A DNA stretch of 15,355 nt, taken from the NCBI GenBank assembly GCA_900540095.1, contig UQEO01000042.1, forward strand, positions 1 through 15,355. Reading direction: 5' to 3'. Positions 1 through 6,985 of the stretch are shown here, piece after piece (the stretch's first letter is position 1; each line of letters starts with the position of its first letter). The notes under the pieces are model-generated. The model was not told where the DNA came from. It was given only the letters and a program-made list of their open reading frames with translations, and did no database searches. The translations under genes were made by a program, and so were the position numbers. The stretch is from an uncultured Collinsella sp. (GTDB lineage Bacteria > Actinomycetota > Coriobacteriia > Coriobacteriales > Coriobacteriaceae).

Positions 1-56
1 AATAGGGACTGATTAGACCTTTTAACTGGTAAAACAGTCCCTATTTCACCGCAACT
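1..56. repeat. Dispersed palindromic repeat, copy 1 (left arm cut by window edge)
   Basis: The arm at 1-11 (AATAGGGACTG) is the exact reverse complement of 35-45, with a 23-nt loop at 12-34. The right arm continues through 56 (ending TTTCACCGCAACT) and is identical over 22 nt to the right arm of the copy at 9364-9385. The missing outer half of the left arm should lie just before the window. The loop sequence differs from the second copy but has the same length. Function is unknown; it behaves like a REP/MITE-like intergenic element. Confidence 0.8.
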
Positions 57-411
57 CATGAAGACGCCCCTCAAGCACGGTCCCATCAGGGAAAAGGGCA
101 TATATCGGCAAAGTGCAATTCAGACCCTTCCAACTTTGTATATGCAGCACTTCAAGATAAACGCAGCGACTCCTTAGTTACCGCAGGCCGGGTACAGGGT
201 TACTCTCCAAATCTTTCCGCAGGACGGAGGAGCCCCCGCCGCACGTAGTGCGCAGCGGAGGCTCCGACATGTCCGAGGACGATTTGGAAAGTAACCCTGT
301 GTCCGGCCGGAGGGACCCAAACACGGCCATGCTTCTTATGTGCAGCAAAGCTAATGCTGCTAAAATATTAAGCGCTCATGTAGTTTAAACGCACGACGAT
401 AAGGAGCACCA
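57..411. other. Non-coding leader region upstream of ftsE
   Basis: No convincing gene is seen here. The stretch contains the long inverted repeat at 186-308 and a small hairpin at about 342-360 (GCAGCA pairing with TGCTGC). TAAAAT at 360-365 could be a -10 element for ftsE, but I see no good -35 box at the right distance. A strong Shine-Dalgarno AAGGAG lies at 401-406, five bases before the GTG start of ftsE. No prfB, which often precedes ftsE, is present in the visible 411 bases. Confidence 0.5.
186..308. other. Long rod-like inverted repeat, possible structured RNA or palindromic element
   Basis: The two halves pair nearly end to end: 186-191 with 303-308, 194-204 with 290-300 (11 bp, ACAGGGTTACT), 206-213 with 281-288 (TCCAAATC), 222-225 with 271-274, 229-234 with 260-265, 236-239 with 255-258 and 240-244 with 248-252 around a GTA loop. 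That is about 44 pairs in 123 nt, with an asymmetric internal bubble (214-221 against 275-280). There is no T-tract, so it is not a simple terminator. It could be a structured 5' leader of ftsE, a rod-shaped small RNA (6S-like architecture) or a palindromic mobile repeat. It lacks the conserved SRP RNA tetraloop region and tmRNA features. The strand is undetermined. Confidence 0.6.
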
Positions 412-1632
412 GTGGGTAACCACTTCCGTACCTCCGGTGCGGGCGATGATGCCCCCAAGACGCAGGCAGGCGTCCAGGGCAGTCGTTTCGCCACTCCGGA
501 TTCAGAGGGCCAGCCTGTTGCTCAGGCCCCCGCTCAGCCGGCAGATCAGGCACAGCCGGCATCCGATCCCTTTGCCTACAATCCAACCAGCGATGTCGCG
601 CTTTCCGGCACGGCGGGTTTTGAGCCCGTTCAGGCCGTGACCGCTCGCGTGGAGCAGCCTCGGGCTGGTGCCGCCACGCCGCAGCCTACCATGGCCGGCA
701 TTCCCGACCCCTTGGCCCCTGCGGCGCCGGCTCCTCAGCCTGCGCAGTCCGGTCTCTTTGCCGCTATTCCCGACCCCACGCAGCCTGCTGCCCCGGTGGT
801 CGAGAGCGATCAGGCCGCCGAGGTTGCAAGCCTCGATAACGCGCTCAACAACCCCGATTTTACGTCGGTGTTTGCGCCCATCGATCCGCAGGCCAGCCGC
901 AAGAAGATGGCCAAGCAGGCCGGTGTCGAGCCCGTTATCCTTATGGAGCATGTCACCAAGATCTATCCGGCACAGCCCAACAAGCCTGCACTCGACGACA
1001 TCAACATCGAGATCTATCCGGGCGAGTTCGTCTTCCTGGTCGGTCACTCCGGTTCGGGTAAGACCACGCTGCTGTCGACGCTCAACCGCGACGTCAAGCC
1101 GACGAGCGGCCGCATCCTGGTTGCCGGTCAGGACCTCATGAAGATCAAGAACCGCAAGGTTCCGTTCCTGCGCCGCCAGATTGGCGCCGTGTTCCAGGAC
1201 TTTAAGCTTCTGCCGCAAAAGACCGCCTACGAAAACGTGGCGTTTGCCCTGCAGTGCATCGGCAAGCCCAAGGGCGTCATTCGCAGCCAGGTGCCCGAGG
1301 TGCTGCGTCTGGTCGGTCTGGCCGATCAGATGGACTCGCTACCCGACCAGCTTTCCGGTGGCGAGCAGCAGCGCGTTGCCGTCGCCCGCGCTATGGTCAA
1401 CCGTCCGCCGCTGCTGATCTGCGACGAGCCGACGGGCAACCTCGACCCGGCGATCTCGCTGGGCATCATGAAGCTGCTCGAGCGTATTAACCGCACCGGC
1501 ACCACCGTGATCGTCGCCACGCACGACCGCGAGATGGTCGATAGCATGCACCGTCGCGTGATCGCCCTCGAGGGCGGTCACGTTATCCGCGACCAGGAGA
1601 GGGGAGGTTACGGCAACTATGGCACCAACTAA
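412..1632 (+). CDS. ftsE: Cell-division ABC transporter ATPase FtsE with long N-terminal extension
   Basis: FtsE is the ATPase of the FtsEX complex, which sits at the septum and uses ATP hydrolysis to activate peptidoglycan hydrolases through FtsX. The 406-residue product has a complete ABC domain from about residue 175: Walker A GHSGSGKT (211-218), Q-loop FQDF (261-264), signature LSGGEQQ (314-320), Walker B ending in DEP (338-340) and H-loop His371. Ordinary FtsE is about 220-230 residues. Here residues 1-175 are rich in Pro, Ala and Gln, have no membrane segment, and carry a near-repeat of the type A-[GA]-IPDP (95-100, 118-122). The start is GTG, supported by AAGGAG five bases upstream. 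An internal start near residue 166 (Met) is possible but lacks a comparable ribosome site. The gene overlaps ftsX by 14 bases, which fixes its identity. Confidence 0.95.
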   Translation: MGNHFRTSGAGDDAPKTQAGVQGSRFATPDSEGQPVAQAPAQPADQAQPASDPFAYNPTSDVALSGTAGFEPVQAVTARVEQPRAGAATPQPTMAGIPDPLAPAAPAPQPAQSGLFAAIPDPTQPAAPVVESDQAAEVASLDNALNNPDFTSVFAPIDPQASRKKMAKQAGVEPVILMEHVTKIYPAQPNKPALDDINIEIYPGEFVFLVGHSGSGKTTLLSTLNRDVKPTSGRILVAGQDLMKIKNRKVPFLRRQIGAVFQDFKLLPQKTAYENVAFALQCIGKPKGVIRSQVPEVLRLVGLADQMDSLPDQLSGGEQQRVAVARAMVNRPPLLICDEPTGNLDPAISLGIMKLLERINRTGTTVIVATHDREMVDSMHRRVIALEGGHVIRDQERGGYGNYGTN

Positions 1633-2539
1633 CGTGGGCTACTCCTTCAAAGAGGCAATCAGCCACTTCTTCCGTAACTGGACTACCTCGCTCGGCGCCG
1701 TCATCACGATTTTCCTTTCACTGTTTATCATCGGCCTGTTCATCATGGGCTCCGCGATGCTGAACTCCGTGATCGGCACCGTCGAGGATCAGGTTGTCAT
1801 CAACGCGTTCATTAGTGATGATGCCGATCAGGCCGATGTTCAGGCTTTTGAGGCCGAACTTAAGACGTGGAATAACGTCAAGTCCGTGACCTATAAGGAC
1901 AAGGATGACGCGCTGGCCGAGTATACGAGCAAGATGTCGGGCAACGCCGACGCCACCATGAGCGCGCTCGATGGCCAGAACCCGCTGCCGGCTTCCTTTG
2001 CTATTGAGATGGACGATCCGTCCAAGGTCGAGAGCACGGCAGAGAAGCTCAAGAAGGATGCCGATTTCCAGAAGATCGCGGATGACGGCGACGTCAACGC
2101 GAGCGTGCTGTACGGCCAGGAGGAAGTGAGCCGCCTGTTCCAGGTGACCAACTACATCCGCATCGCCGCCGTGGTGCTTGTTGGCCTTCTGACCTTTATC
2201 GCATTCATCTTCATCAACAACACGATTCGCCTGTCCATTACGGCGCGTCGTCGTGAGATTGCGATTATGCGTCTGGTCGGCGCCAGCAACGGCTTCATTC
2301 GTGGCCCGTTTATCACTGAGGGCGTACTGCAGGCCATTTTGGGCTCGCTGCTTTCCATCGGCGTTCTGGAGTTGTTGCGCAATCTGATGATTCCTCGTCT
2401 GCAGGAGAGCATCGGCTGGATGTCGTTTGCCCTGCCGATGCAGTACTACCTGGTGACCTATGCTGCGCTGATTCTGGTCGGCGTGATTATCGGTCTCTTT
2501 GGTTCTGCCATCGCCATGCGCCGCTACCTGCGCGTGTAG
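1619..2539 (+). CDS. ftsX: Cell-division ABC transporter permease FtsX
   Basis: This is the membrane partner of FtsE and transmits the ATPase cycle to extracellular cell-wall hydrolases or their activators. The 306-residue protein has the FtsX layout: short cytoplasmic N-terminus, TM1 (about 24-47), an extracellular domain (about 50-175) containing the conserved stretch NPLPASFAI (121-129), TM2 (about 180-202), a cytoplasmic loop with the family hallmark REIAIMRLVGAS (212-223), TM3 (about 235-255) and TM4 (about 277-300). It starts inside the end of ftsE, in a different frame, with GGGGAGG at 1600-1606, implying translational coupling. A strong terminator follows at 2564-2597, so ftsE-ftsX is probably a two-gene unit here. 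Confidence 0.97.
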   Translation: MAPTNVGYSFKEAISHFFRNWTTSLGAVITIFLSLFIIGLFIMGSAMLNSVIGTVEDQVVINAFISDDADQADVQAFEAELKTWNNVKSVTYKDKDDALAEYTSKMSGNADATMSALDGQNPLPASFAIEMDDPSKVESTAEKLKKDADFQKIADDGDVNASVLYGQEEVSRLFQVTNYIRIAAVVLVGLLTFIAFIFINNTIRLSITARRREIAIMRLVGASNGFIRGPFITEGVLQAILGSLLSIGVLELLRNLMIPRLQESIGWMSFALPMQYYLVTYAALILVGVIIGLFGSAIAMRRYLRV

Positions 2540-2563
2540 GCATGCCTGGAATTCATCCCTTCC

Positions 2564-2597
2564 AACGGGTCGTCTCTTATGGGGCGGCCCGTTTTTT
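2564..2597 (+). terminator. Rho-independent terminator of ftsEX
   Basis: A 13-bp stem (2564-2576 with 2581-2593, including G-T pairs) with a TTAT loop is followed by six T residues (2592-2597). Confidence 0.9.
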
Positions 2598-2674
2598 GAT
2601 CCCTAGGGGACGGCAGGAAAGCGAATCATTTGGGTAGACTCTTTGGAGTTCGCAATCGATAGTTAGGAGGCGCC

Positions 2675-4810
2675 ATGGGGCGCAATAACAAGCATAAGCG
2701 TGGAGCTCGCAATAAGCGTGGGCCGGTGCGCAGCGAACGCCGTCCGAGCCTGACCGGGCGCGTGCAGCTCCATGAGCACAGTGCCTATGTCATAACCGAG
2801 AATGGCGACTACAAGGTCATGGGCCGTGGCAAGCGCGAGATTATGGATGGCGATACCGTTGCCGTGAGCATTAAGAACAGCCCGCACGGTGAGCGGCGCG
2901 CCGTGATCGAAGGCGTGGTTGAGCGCGCAGCCATAAGCGTGGTGGGTACGTACCAGACCGCCGGTCCGCTCGGTGTGATCGAGCCGCTCGATTCGCGTCT
3001 GAAGGCCGACTTCTTCATTCTGCCCGAGGATACCTCGGCGGATCGTCTGGGCGTCCACCCGGGTGATGCTGTTGTCGCGCGCATTTTGACCTACCCGACG
3101 CGCCTGGAATCGGGCGCTGTGACGATCGAACGCCGCATTGGCGGAGATGACGCGCCCGATTTGGGCGTTCAATATGTGATGGCGCGCTACGGCTATACCG
3201 ATAGCTATCCCGAGGCCGCGCTGGACGAGGCCGAGGGGCTTTCGCTCGATGTGTCCGCGGCGCTTAAGGACCCGCTCCGCCGCGATCTGCGCGACCGCTT
3301 TGTCATCACGATCGACCCGGTCGACGCGCGCGACTTTGACGATGCCATTTCGCTGGAGCGCACGCTCGAGGGTGGCTACAAGCTGGGTGTGCATATCGCC
3401 GACGTTTCACACTATGTGGCTTGGGACGGACATATCGATCTTGAGGCTCGCCATCGTACGACATCGGTGTATCTGGCCGATCGCGTGCTTCCCATGCTGC
3501 CCGAACGCCTGTCCTGTGACCTGTGCTCGCTTCGCCCTGACGAGGACCGCCTTGCGTTTACCGTCGATATCGAGCTCGATGCGCAGGGTCGCGTGCGGCA
3601 TTACGATCCGTACCCCAGCGTGATTCGCTCGCGTGTGCGTATGGACTATGACGGCGCCGAGGCGCTGCTGGTGCGTGCCGGCGCGGTTGAGTATTCGGTG
3701 CTGGAGGGTGCGGCCGAGGATGTTGCGGCTGCTGAGGCCTCGCGCGAGGAAGCGCTTGAGCGCGGTCTTGCGTGCGAGGAGGCCGCCCGCGGCTACAACG
3801 TCGACCTCGGCGATTTCCTTGTCGCCGCCAACGAACTCGCCGAACTTCGCCGTCGTATTCGTCGCGCCCGCGGCTCAGTCGATTTTGACACGGCCGAGAT
3901 TCGCGCTCTATTGGATGAGGACGGAGTGCCCGTGCAGATTGTGGCGCGTGAGCGTTCGTGTGCCACGTCGCTTATCGAGGAAGCCATGCTGCTCGCCAAC
4001 GAGTGCGTTGCAGAGTGGCTGGCAGACCGTGATATCGAGGCCTGCTATCGCGTGCATGAGGATCCGAGCCCCGATAGCCTGCACGGTGCCGCCGTTGCGC
4101 TGGCGCAGCTAGGCATCATCGACGATCGCCGTGCTGCCGGTATTGCCCTGGGGAGTCCCGATGAGCTGCAGGCTGCAGTTGATGCTGCCGCCGGTACGGC
4201 AAACGCACCGCTCGTCAACACGCTGCTTCTGCGCAGCATGCAGCGCGCGCTGTACAAGCCGCGCAACGAGGGCCACTTTGCGCTCGCCGCGCCGTGCTAC
4301 TGCCACTTTACGAGTCCCATCCGTCGCTACCCCGATCTGGTGGTGCACCGCGTACTCAAGCTGCAGTTGGCCTATGAGCAGCTCGGCGGCAAGGACGCCT
4401 TGGTCCGTACGTCGCGGCTGATCGGCAAGGGACGCGAGTCGCTGCCGCGCATTCTGCCGCAGATCTGCCGCGCATGCAGCGATGCCGAGCGCGCGGCAGA
4501 TGCCGCCAGCCATGCGACGCAAAAGATCAAGATTGCCCAGTACTATGAGGACCGTCTAGGCGAGCGCTATGCCGGAACCGTCTCGTGGGTTAGCAGCATG
4601 GGCCTCTTTGTGCGCTTGGACCTGACGCAGGTCGAAGGCTTGGTTTCGATCAAGAGCCTGGGCAACGAGTGGTTCGAGTTCGACGAGGATGCGCTAACGC
4701 TCACGGGTGCCGACACGGGCACCCGTTACGAGCTGGGGCAGCGCGTGATTATCGAGGTCTCGCGCGTCAATACCACGCGTGGGCACTTGGACTTTAAGCT
4801 TATCCATTAG
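2675..4810 (+). CDS. rnr: Ribonuclease R (3'-5' exoribonuclease, RNB family)
   Basis: RNase R degrades structured RNA from the 3' end and takes part in mRNA decay, rRNA quality control and tmRNA-linked decay of non-stop messages. The 711-residue product starts with a very basic tail (1-25), followed by cold-shock-type RNA-binding domains (about 27-160), the RNB catalytic domain (about 200-530) and an S1 domain at the C-terminus (about 629-711). The RNB active-site motif is visible at 212-224 (TIDPVDARDFDDA), with metal-binding Asp214, Asp220, Asp222 and Asp223. The arrangement and length fit RNase R rather than RNase II. ATG at 2675 follows TTAGGAGG at 2663-2670. The gene is flanked by terminators on both sides, so it is probably transcribed alone; no clear promoter is seen in the 77-base gap. 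In many bacteria smpB lies directly downstream; here it is 4 kb away. Confidence 0.96.
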   Translation: MGRNNKHKRGARNKRGPVRSERRPSLTGRVQLHEHSAYVITENGDYKVMGRGKREIMDGDTVAVSIKNSPHGERRAVIEGVVERAAISVVGTYQTAGPLGVIEPLDSRLKADFFILPEDTSADRLGVHPGDAVVARILTYPTRLESGAVTIERRIGGDDAPDLGVQYVMARYGYTDSYPEAALDEAEGLSLDVSAALKDPLRRDLRDRFVITIDPVDARDFDDAISLERTLEGGYKLGVHIADVSHYVAWDGHIDLEARHRTTSVYLADRVLPMLPERLSCDLCSLRPDEDRLAFTVDIELDAQGRVRHYDPYPSVIRSRVRMDYDGAEALLVRAGAVEYSVLEGAAEDVAAAEASREEALERGLACEEAARGYNVDLGDFLVAANELAELRRRIRRARGSVDFDTAEIRALLDEDGVPVQIVARERSCATSLIEEAMLLANECVAEWLADRDIEACYRVHEDPSPDSLHGAAVALAQLGIIDDRRAAGIALGSPDELQAAVDAAAGTANAPLVNTLLLRSMQRALYKPRNEGHFALAAPCYCHFTSPIRRYPDLVVHRVLKLQLAYEQLGGKDALVRTSRLIGKGRESLPRILPQICRACSDAERAADAASHATQKIKIAQYYEDRLGERYAGTVSWVSSMGLFVRLDLTQVEGLVSIKSLGNEWFEFDEDALTLTGADTGTRYELGQRVIIEVSRVNTTRGHLDFKLIH

Positions 4811-4835
4811 CCAAATCCCGACTCATGGTGGGGGA

Positions 4836-4872
4836 GCGGAGGGCGGCCTTTCGGGACCGCCCTCCGCATTTG
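4836..4872 (+). terminator. Probable terminator after rnr
   Basis: A perfect 11-bp GC-rich stem (GCGGAGGGCGG at 4836-4846 with its complement at 4857-4867) and a 10-nt loop. The following T-run is weak (ATTTG), so termination efficiency is uncertain. Confidence 0.7.
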
Positions 4873-4908
4873 AATCGTGGCTACCTTGCCGTCTGCTCGG
4901 CCGCCCGC

Positions 4909-4969
4909 TTACCTGCTATTTGAGAGGTAAAACCTACCAAAATAAACCTGTCCCTTTTTGCAGGTTTAC
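4909..4969. promoter_or_regulatory. Clustered inverted repeats upstream of the recombinase gene (candidate operator or res/att site)
   Basis: Two adjacent palindromes occur: TTACCT (4909-4914) with AGGTAA (4925-4930), and TAAACCTG (4943-4950) with CAGGTTTA (4961-4968). A related half-site GTAAAACCT lies at 4927-4935. Small serine recombinases typically bind paired inverted half-sites next to their own gene, so this may be a crossover or autoregulatory site. This rests on position and symmetry only. Confidence 0.4.
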
Positions 4970-4986
4970 AAGAAAGCGGGGATGAG

Positions 4987-5592
4987 ATGGCGACGGTGTA
5001 CGGTTATGCGCGGGTGAGTTCGCGCGATCAGAACCTTAATCGGCAGCTGGATGCGCTGGGCGCCTATGGCGTGGGCTCGGCGAATATTTATGCCGACCAT
5101 GCGAGCGGCAAGGACTTCGATCGACCGCGTTATCGCGAGCTGCTGCACGTCCTGGGAGACGGGGACGTACTGGTGGTGCTTTCTATCGACCGACTTGGCC
5201 GTAATTACTCCGAGATTCTTGAGGAATGGCGACGCATTACCAAGGAGCTCGGGGTTGCCATTGTGGTGTTGGACATGCCATTGCTTGACACGCGCGTCAG
5301 GGCCAGCGGCGCGCCGGATGTGACCAACGTCCTGATTGCCGATATTGTGCTGCAACTGCTGAGCTACGTGGCGCAGGTAGAGCGCGAGAATATCCATCGG
5401 CGCCAAGCGGAGGGAATTGCAGCGGCGCGGGCGCGAGGGGTCCGTTTCGGTCGACCTCGCAAGCCGTGCCCTCCTCAGTTTGAGCTGGTGCGCGATAGCT
5501 ATGAGGCGGGTGATATTACCCGCAGCCAGGCAGCAAAGTGCCTGGGCGTGTGCGTGGGGACGTTCGATCGCTGGATGCGCGAGGCGGGGTAG
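4987..5592 (+). CDS. Small serine recombinase (resolvase/invertase family)
   Basis: This protein catalyses site-specific DNA strand exchange through a covalent phosphoserine link. The 201 residues contain the N-terminal resolvase domain with YARVSS (7-12), where Ser11 is the likely nucleophile and Arg9 its partner, and the second arginine cluster DRLGRN (68-73). A long helix (about 119-150), the GRPRK minor-groove motif (155-159) and a C-terminal helix-turn-helix (about 176-198) follow. Its length and order match Tn3-resolvase/Hin-type enzymes, not large serine integrases. ATG at 4987 has only a weak ribosome site (GCGGGG). The gene stands alone after the rnr terminator, with inverted repeats immediately upstream. 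No transposase, phage or plasmid genes accompany it, so it may be a solitary chromosomal recombinase or a remnant of a mobile element; the substrate is unknown. Confidence 0.93.
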   Translation: MATVYGYARVSSRDQNLNRQLDALGAYGVGSANIYADHASGKDFDRPRYRELLHVLGDGDVLVVLSIDRLGRNYSEILEEWRRITKELGVAIVVLDMPLLDTRVRASGAPDVTNVLIADIVLQLLSYVAQVERENIHRRQAEGIAAARARGVRFGRPRKPCPPQFELVRDSYEAGDITRSQAAKCLGVCVGTFDRWMREAG

Positions 5593-5696
5593 GGGTTTGC
5601 GTCGCTTTGTCGCTTCCTGTTGCGATTCAAATTTTGATACGGTGACGATGTCATTTGGGGCTACACTCGCTGATATTCAAAAAAGGAGGTTGGCCC

Positions 5697-6278
5697 TTGG
5701 CGCGCGTAAAACAAATAATCGGATGGACCGCGATCGTTCTGTTCGCTGCAACGCTGGTGGGCATCTGGGTGCTGACGGAGCAAAATGCGGTGGAGACGTC
5801 GTTGCTGAGCGAGTCCACCGCGCGTGTGGTGGAGGGTCAGGCTACGGGCGTTCAGGCTGCCGATGCCACGGGTGAAGCCCAGACGGAGAACGGAATGACC
5901 GGGGGCACCGATTCGGCTGCCTCGAATGTCCGGTCTGGCCGACTTGCTTCCATTCGCATGTGGGTGGGCACGAACGTCCGTCGCGTTGCCCATACCGTAG
6001 AGTTTTTCTTCGTCGGATTATTCGCCTCCGTGGTCGTGGTTTGCTTTTCCAGGCGTCCGTGGAGCGTATGCTCCCGTTGCGTGCCCGTATTGCTCTTTTG
6101 CGCCGCCTGCTCCGTTGGCGATCAGGTACATAAGATTTTTGTTCCCGGCAGGCATTTCGACGTTATCGATTTAGGATTCGATGCTGCGGGCTATGTCACC
6201 GCCATGCTGTTGGTATTGCTGGCAGCGGCGTTGGTGCGCCATGCGACTCGGCCGATCGGCGCCCATGCGAGGCGCTAG
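5697..6278 (+). CDS. VanZ-like integral membrane protein
   Basis: The 193-residue product has one N-terminal membrane segment (about 7-26), a polar low-complexity linker (about 28-95) rich in Ala, Thr, Gly and Glu, and then a VanZ-like core. The core shows His99 and Glu102 before a membrane helix (101-118), a helix at about 127-140, the motif DQVHKIFVPGR (142-152) followed by Asp155/Asp158, and a last helix (about 163-181). The pattern SD-x-x-H-Q-x-FVPGR then D is typical of VanZ-family proteins, some of which modulate teicoplanin susceptibility; most are of unknown role. TTG at 5697 is chosen because AAGGAGG (5683-5689) lies seven bases upstream; a longer frame from 5655 lacks such a site. 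The long linker between helix 1 and the core is unusual for the family. It follows the recombinase by about 100 bases. Confidence 0.7.
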   Translation: MARVKQIIGWTAIVLFAATLVGIWVLTEQNAVETSLLSESTARVVEGQATGVQAADATGEAQTENGMTGGTDSAASNVRSGRLASIRMWVGTNVRRVAHTVEFFFVGLFASVVVVCFSRRPWSVCSRCVPVLLFCAACSVGDQVHKIFVPGRHFDVIDLGFDAAGYVTAMLLVLLAAALVRHATRPIGAHARR

Positions 6279-6400
6279 CCTTAAGACGAGACATTGCGAC
6301 TGCCTATGCTTCGACATTGACTACAATAACGGCTGCAATCGCGAGTGGTCGTCGATGTGCAGTTTTCCAGACGCCTGTTTTCTCTAAGAAAGGAAATCCC

Positions 6401-6760
6401 ATGGCGGTATTGTTTGTTGAATATCCCAAGTGCTCGACCTGTAAGAAGGCCAAGGCATGGCTGGACGAACATGGGGTAGAGTATATCGACCGCGATATCG
6501 TTTTGGACAATCCCGCGGCTGATGAGCTTGCGACCTGGATTGCTCGTTCGGGGCTGCCGGTGCGGCGCTTCTTTAATTCGTCGGGCATGAAATATCGAGA
6601 GCTGGGCCTGAAGGCGCGTTTGGATGCGGGCATGACGGATCGGGAGTGCTACGAGCTGCTGGCGACCGACGGCATGCTGGTCAAGCGTCCGCTGCTGGTG
6701 GGCGACGACTTTGCGATTCCCGGCTTTAGGGAAGCGGCCTGGACCGAGGTGCTGCTGTAG
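6401..6760 (+). CDS. Spx/ArsC-family thioredoxin-fold protein (arsenate reductase-like)
   Basis: The 119-residue protein begins with a beta strand leading to the redox motif CSTC (11-14), followed by FNSSGMKYRELGLK (58-71) and KRPLLVG (95-101), all hallmarks of the ArsC/Spx/YffB family. Family members are either glutathione- or thioredoxin-linked arsenate reductases or redox-sensing RNA-polymerase-binding regulators (Spx, MgsR). The CxxC pair resembles the Spx/YffB side, but without an ars operon nearby the role stays open. ATG at 6401 follows AAAGGAA (6389-6395). The frame extends upstream to 6317, but that portion has no ribosome site and no family similarity. A tandem hairpin array begins seven bases after the stop codon and may also end transcription. 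Confidence 0.88.
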   Translation: MAVLFVEYPKCSTCKKAKAWLDEHGVEYIDRDIVLDNPAADELATWIARSGLPVRRFFNSSGMKYRELGLKARLDAGMTDRECYELLATDGMLVKRPLLVGDDFAIPGFREAAWTEVLL

Positions 6761-6766
6761 TGGCTG

Positions 6767-6937
6767 CGGAAAGTGCGTCCCGTTTTGAGCTCGGATTCCG
6801 GGACGCAGTTTCCGGTTGAAGGGGCTAGCGGAAACCGTATCCCAGTTTGAGCGCGAAATCTGGGATACGGTTTCCGTTTGGGGCCTCTAGGGGAAAGCGC
6901 GTCCCGTTCTGGACGTAAATTCCGGGATGAGCTTTCC
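6767..6937. repeat. Tandem palindrome array, three units, 62-bp period
   Basis: Unit A pairs 6767-6782 with 6799-6814 (15 of 16 positions). Unit B pairs 6829-6845 with 6860-6876 (17 of 17). Unit C pairs 6892-6906 with 6923-6937 (imperfect, with G-T pairs). Corresponding bases start at 6767, 6829 and 6891, exactly 62 apart. Loops are 14-16 nt and share a TTTGAGCnCG-like core in A and B. Between A and B the arm changes GCGTCCC to GTATCCC with matching changes on the other side. The array fills the gap between two convergent genes and has no T-tracts. Confidence 0.85.
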
Positions 6938-6985
6938 GGTTGGCGGGCATGCGCACTATCCCGGCTGGCGGGCATATGCGCTAAT
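6936..6985. repeat. Direct repeat of about 24 bp after the palindrome array
   Basis: Copies at 6936-6959 and 6961-6985 share CCGG-y-TGGCGGGCAT, then an (AT)-GCGC-x-TAT/AAT ending. The same stretch also forms an imperfect hairpin (GCGCA at 6951-6955 with TGCGC at 6977-6981, and CCCG with CGGG inside), which may be a degenerate fourth array unit. It reaches the stop codon of the minus-strand gene. Confidence 0.6.

Noticed and set aside
186..308. SRP RNA or a plain terminator
   Set aside because: The conserved SRP loop sequence is absent and no T-tract follows the hairpin on either strand.
2663..3394. 243-codon minus-strand frame over rnr
   Set aside because: Antisense to the RNase R N-terminal and catalytic regions, whose motifs are unambiguous on the plus strand.
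6317..6400. N-terminal extension of the Spx/ArsC-like protein
   Set aside because: The CxxC-containing strand normally begins a few residues after the start in this family, which fits ATG at 6401 and its ribosome site.
6767..6937. CRISPR array
   Set aside because: The repeats are long palindromes with short similar spacers rather than identical short repeats with unique spacers, only three units exist, and no cas genes are nearby. The same applies to 11779-11995.
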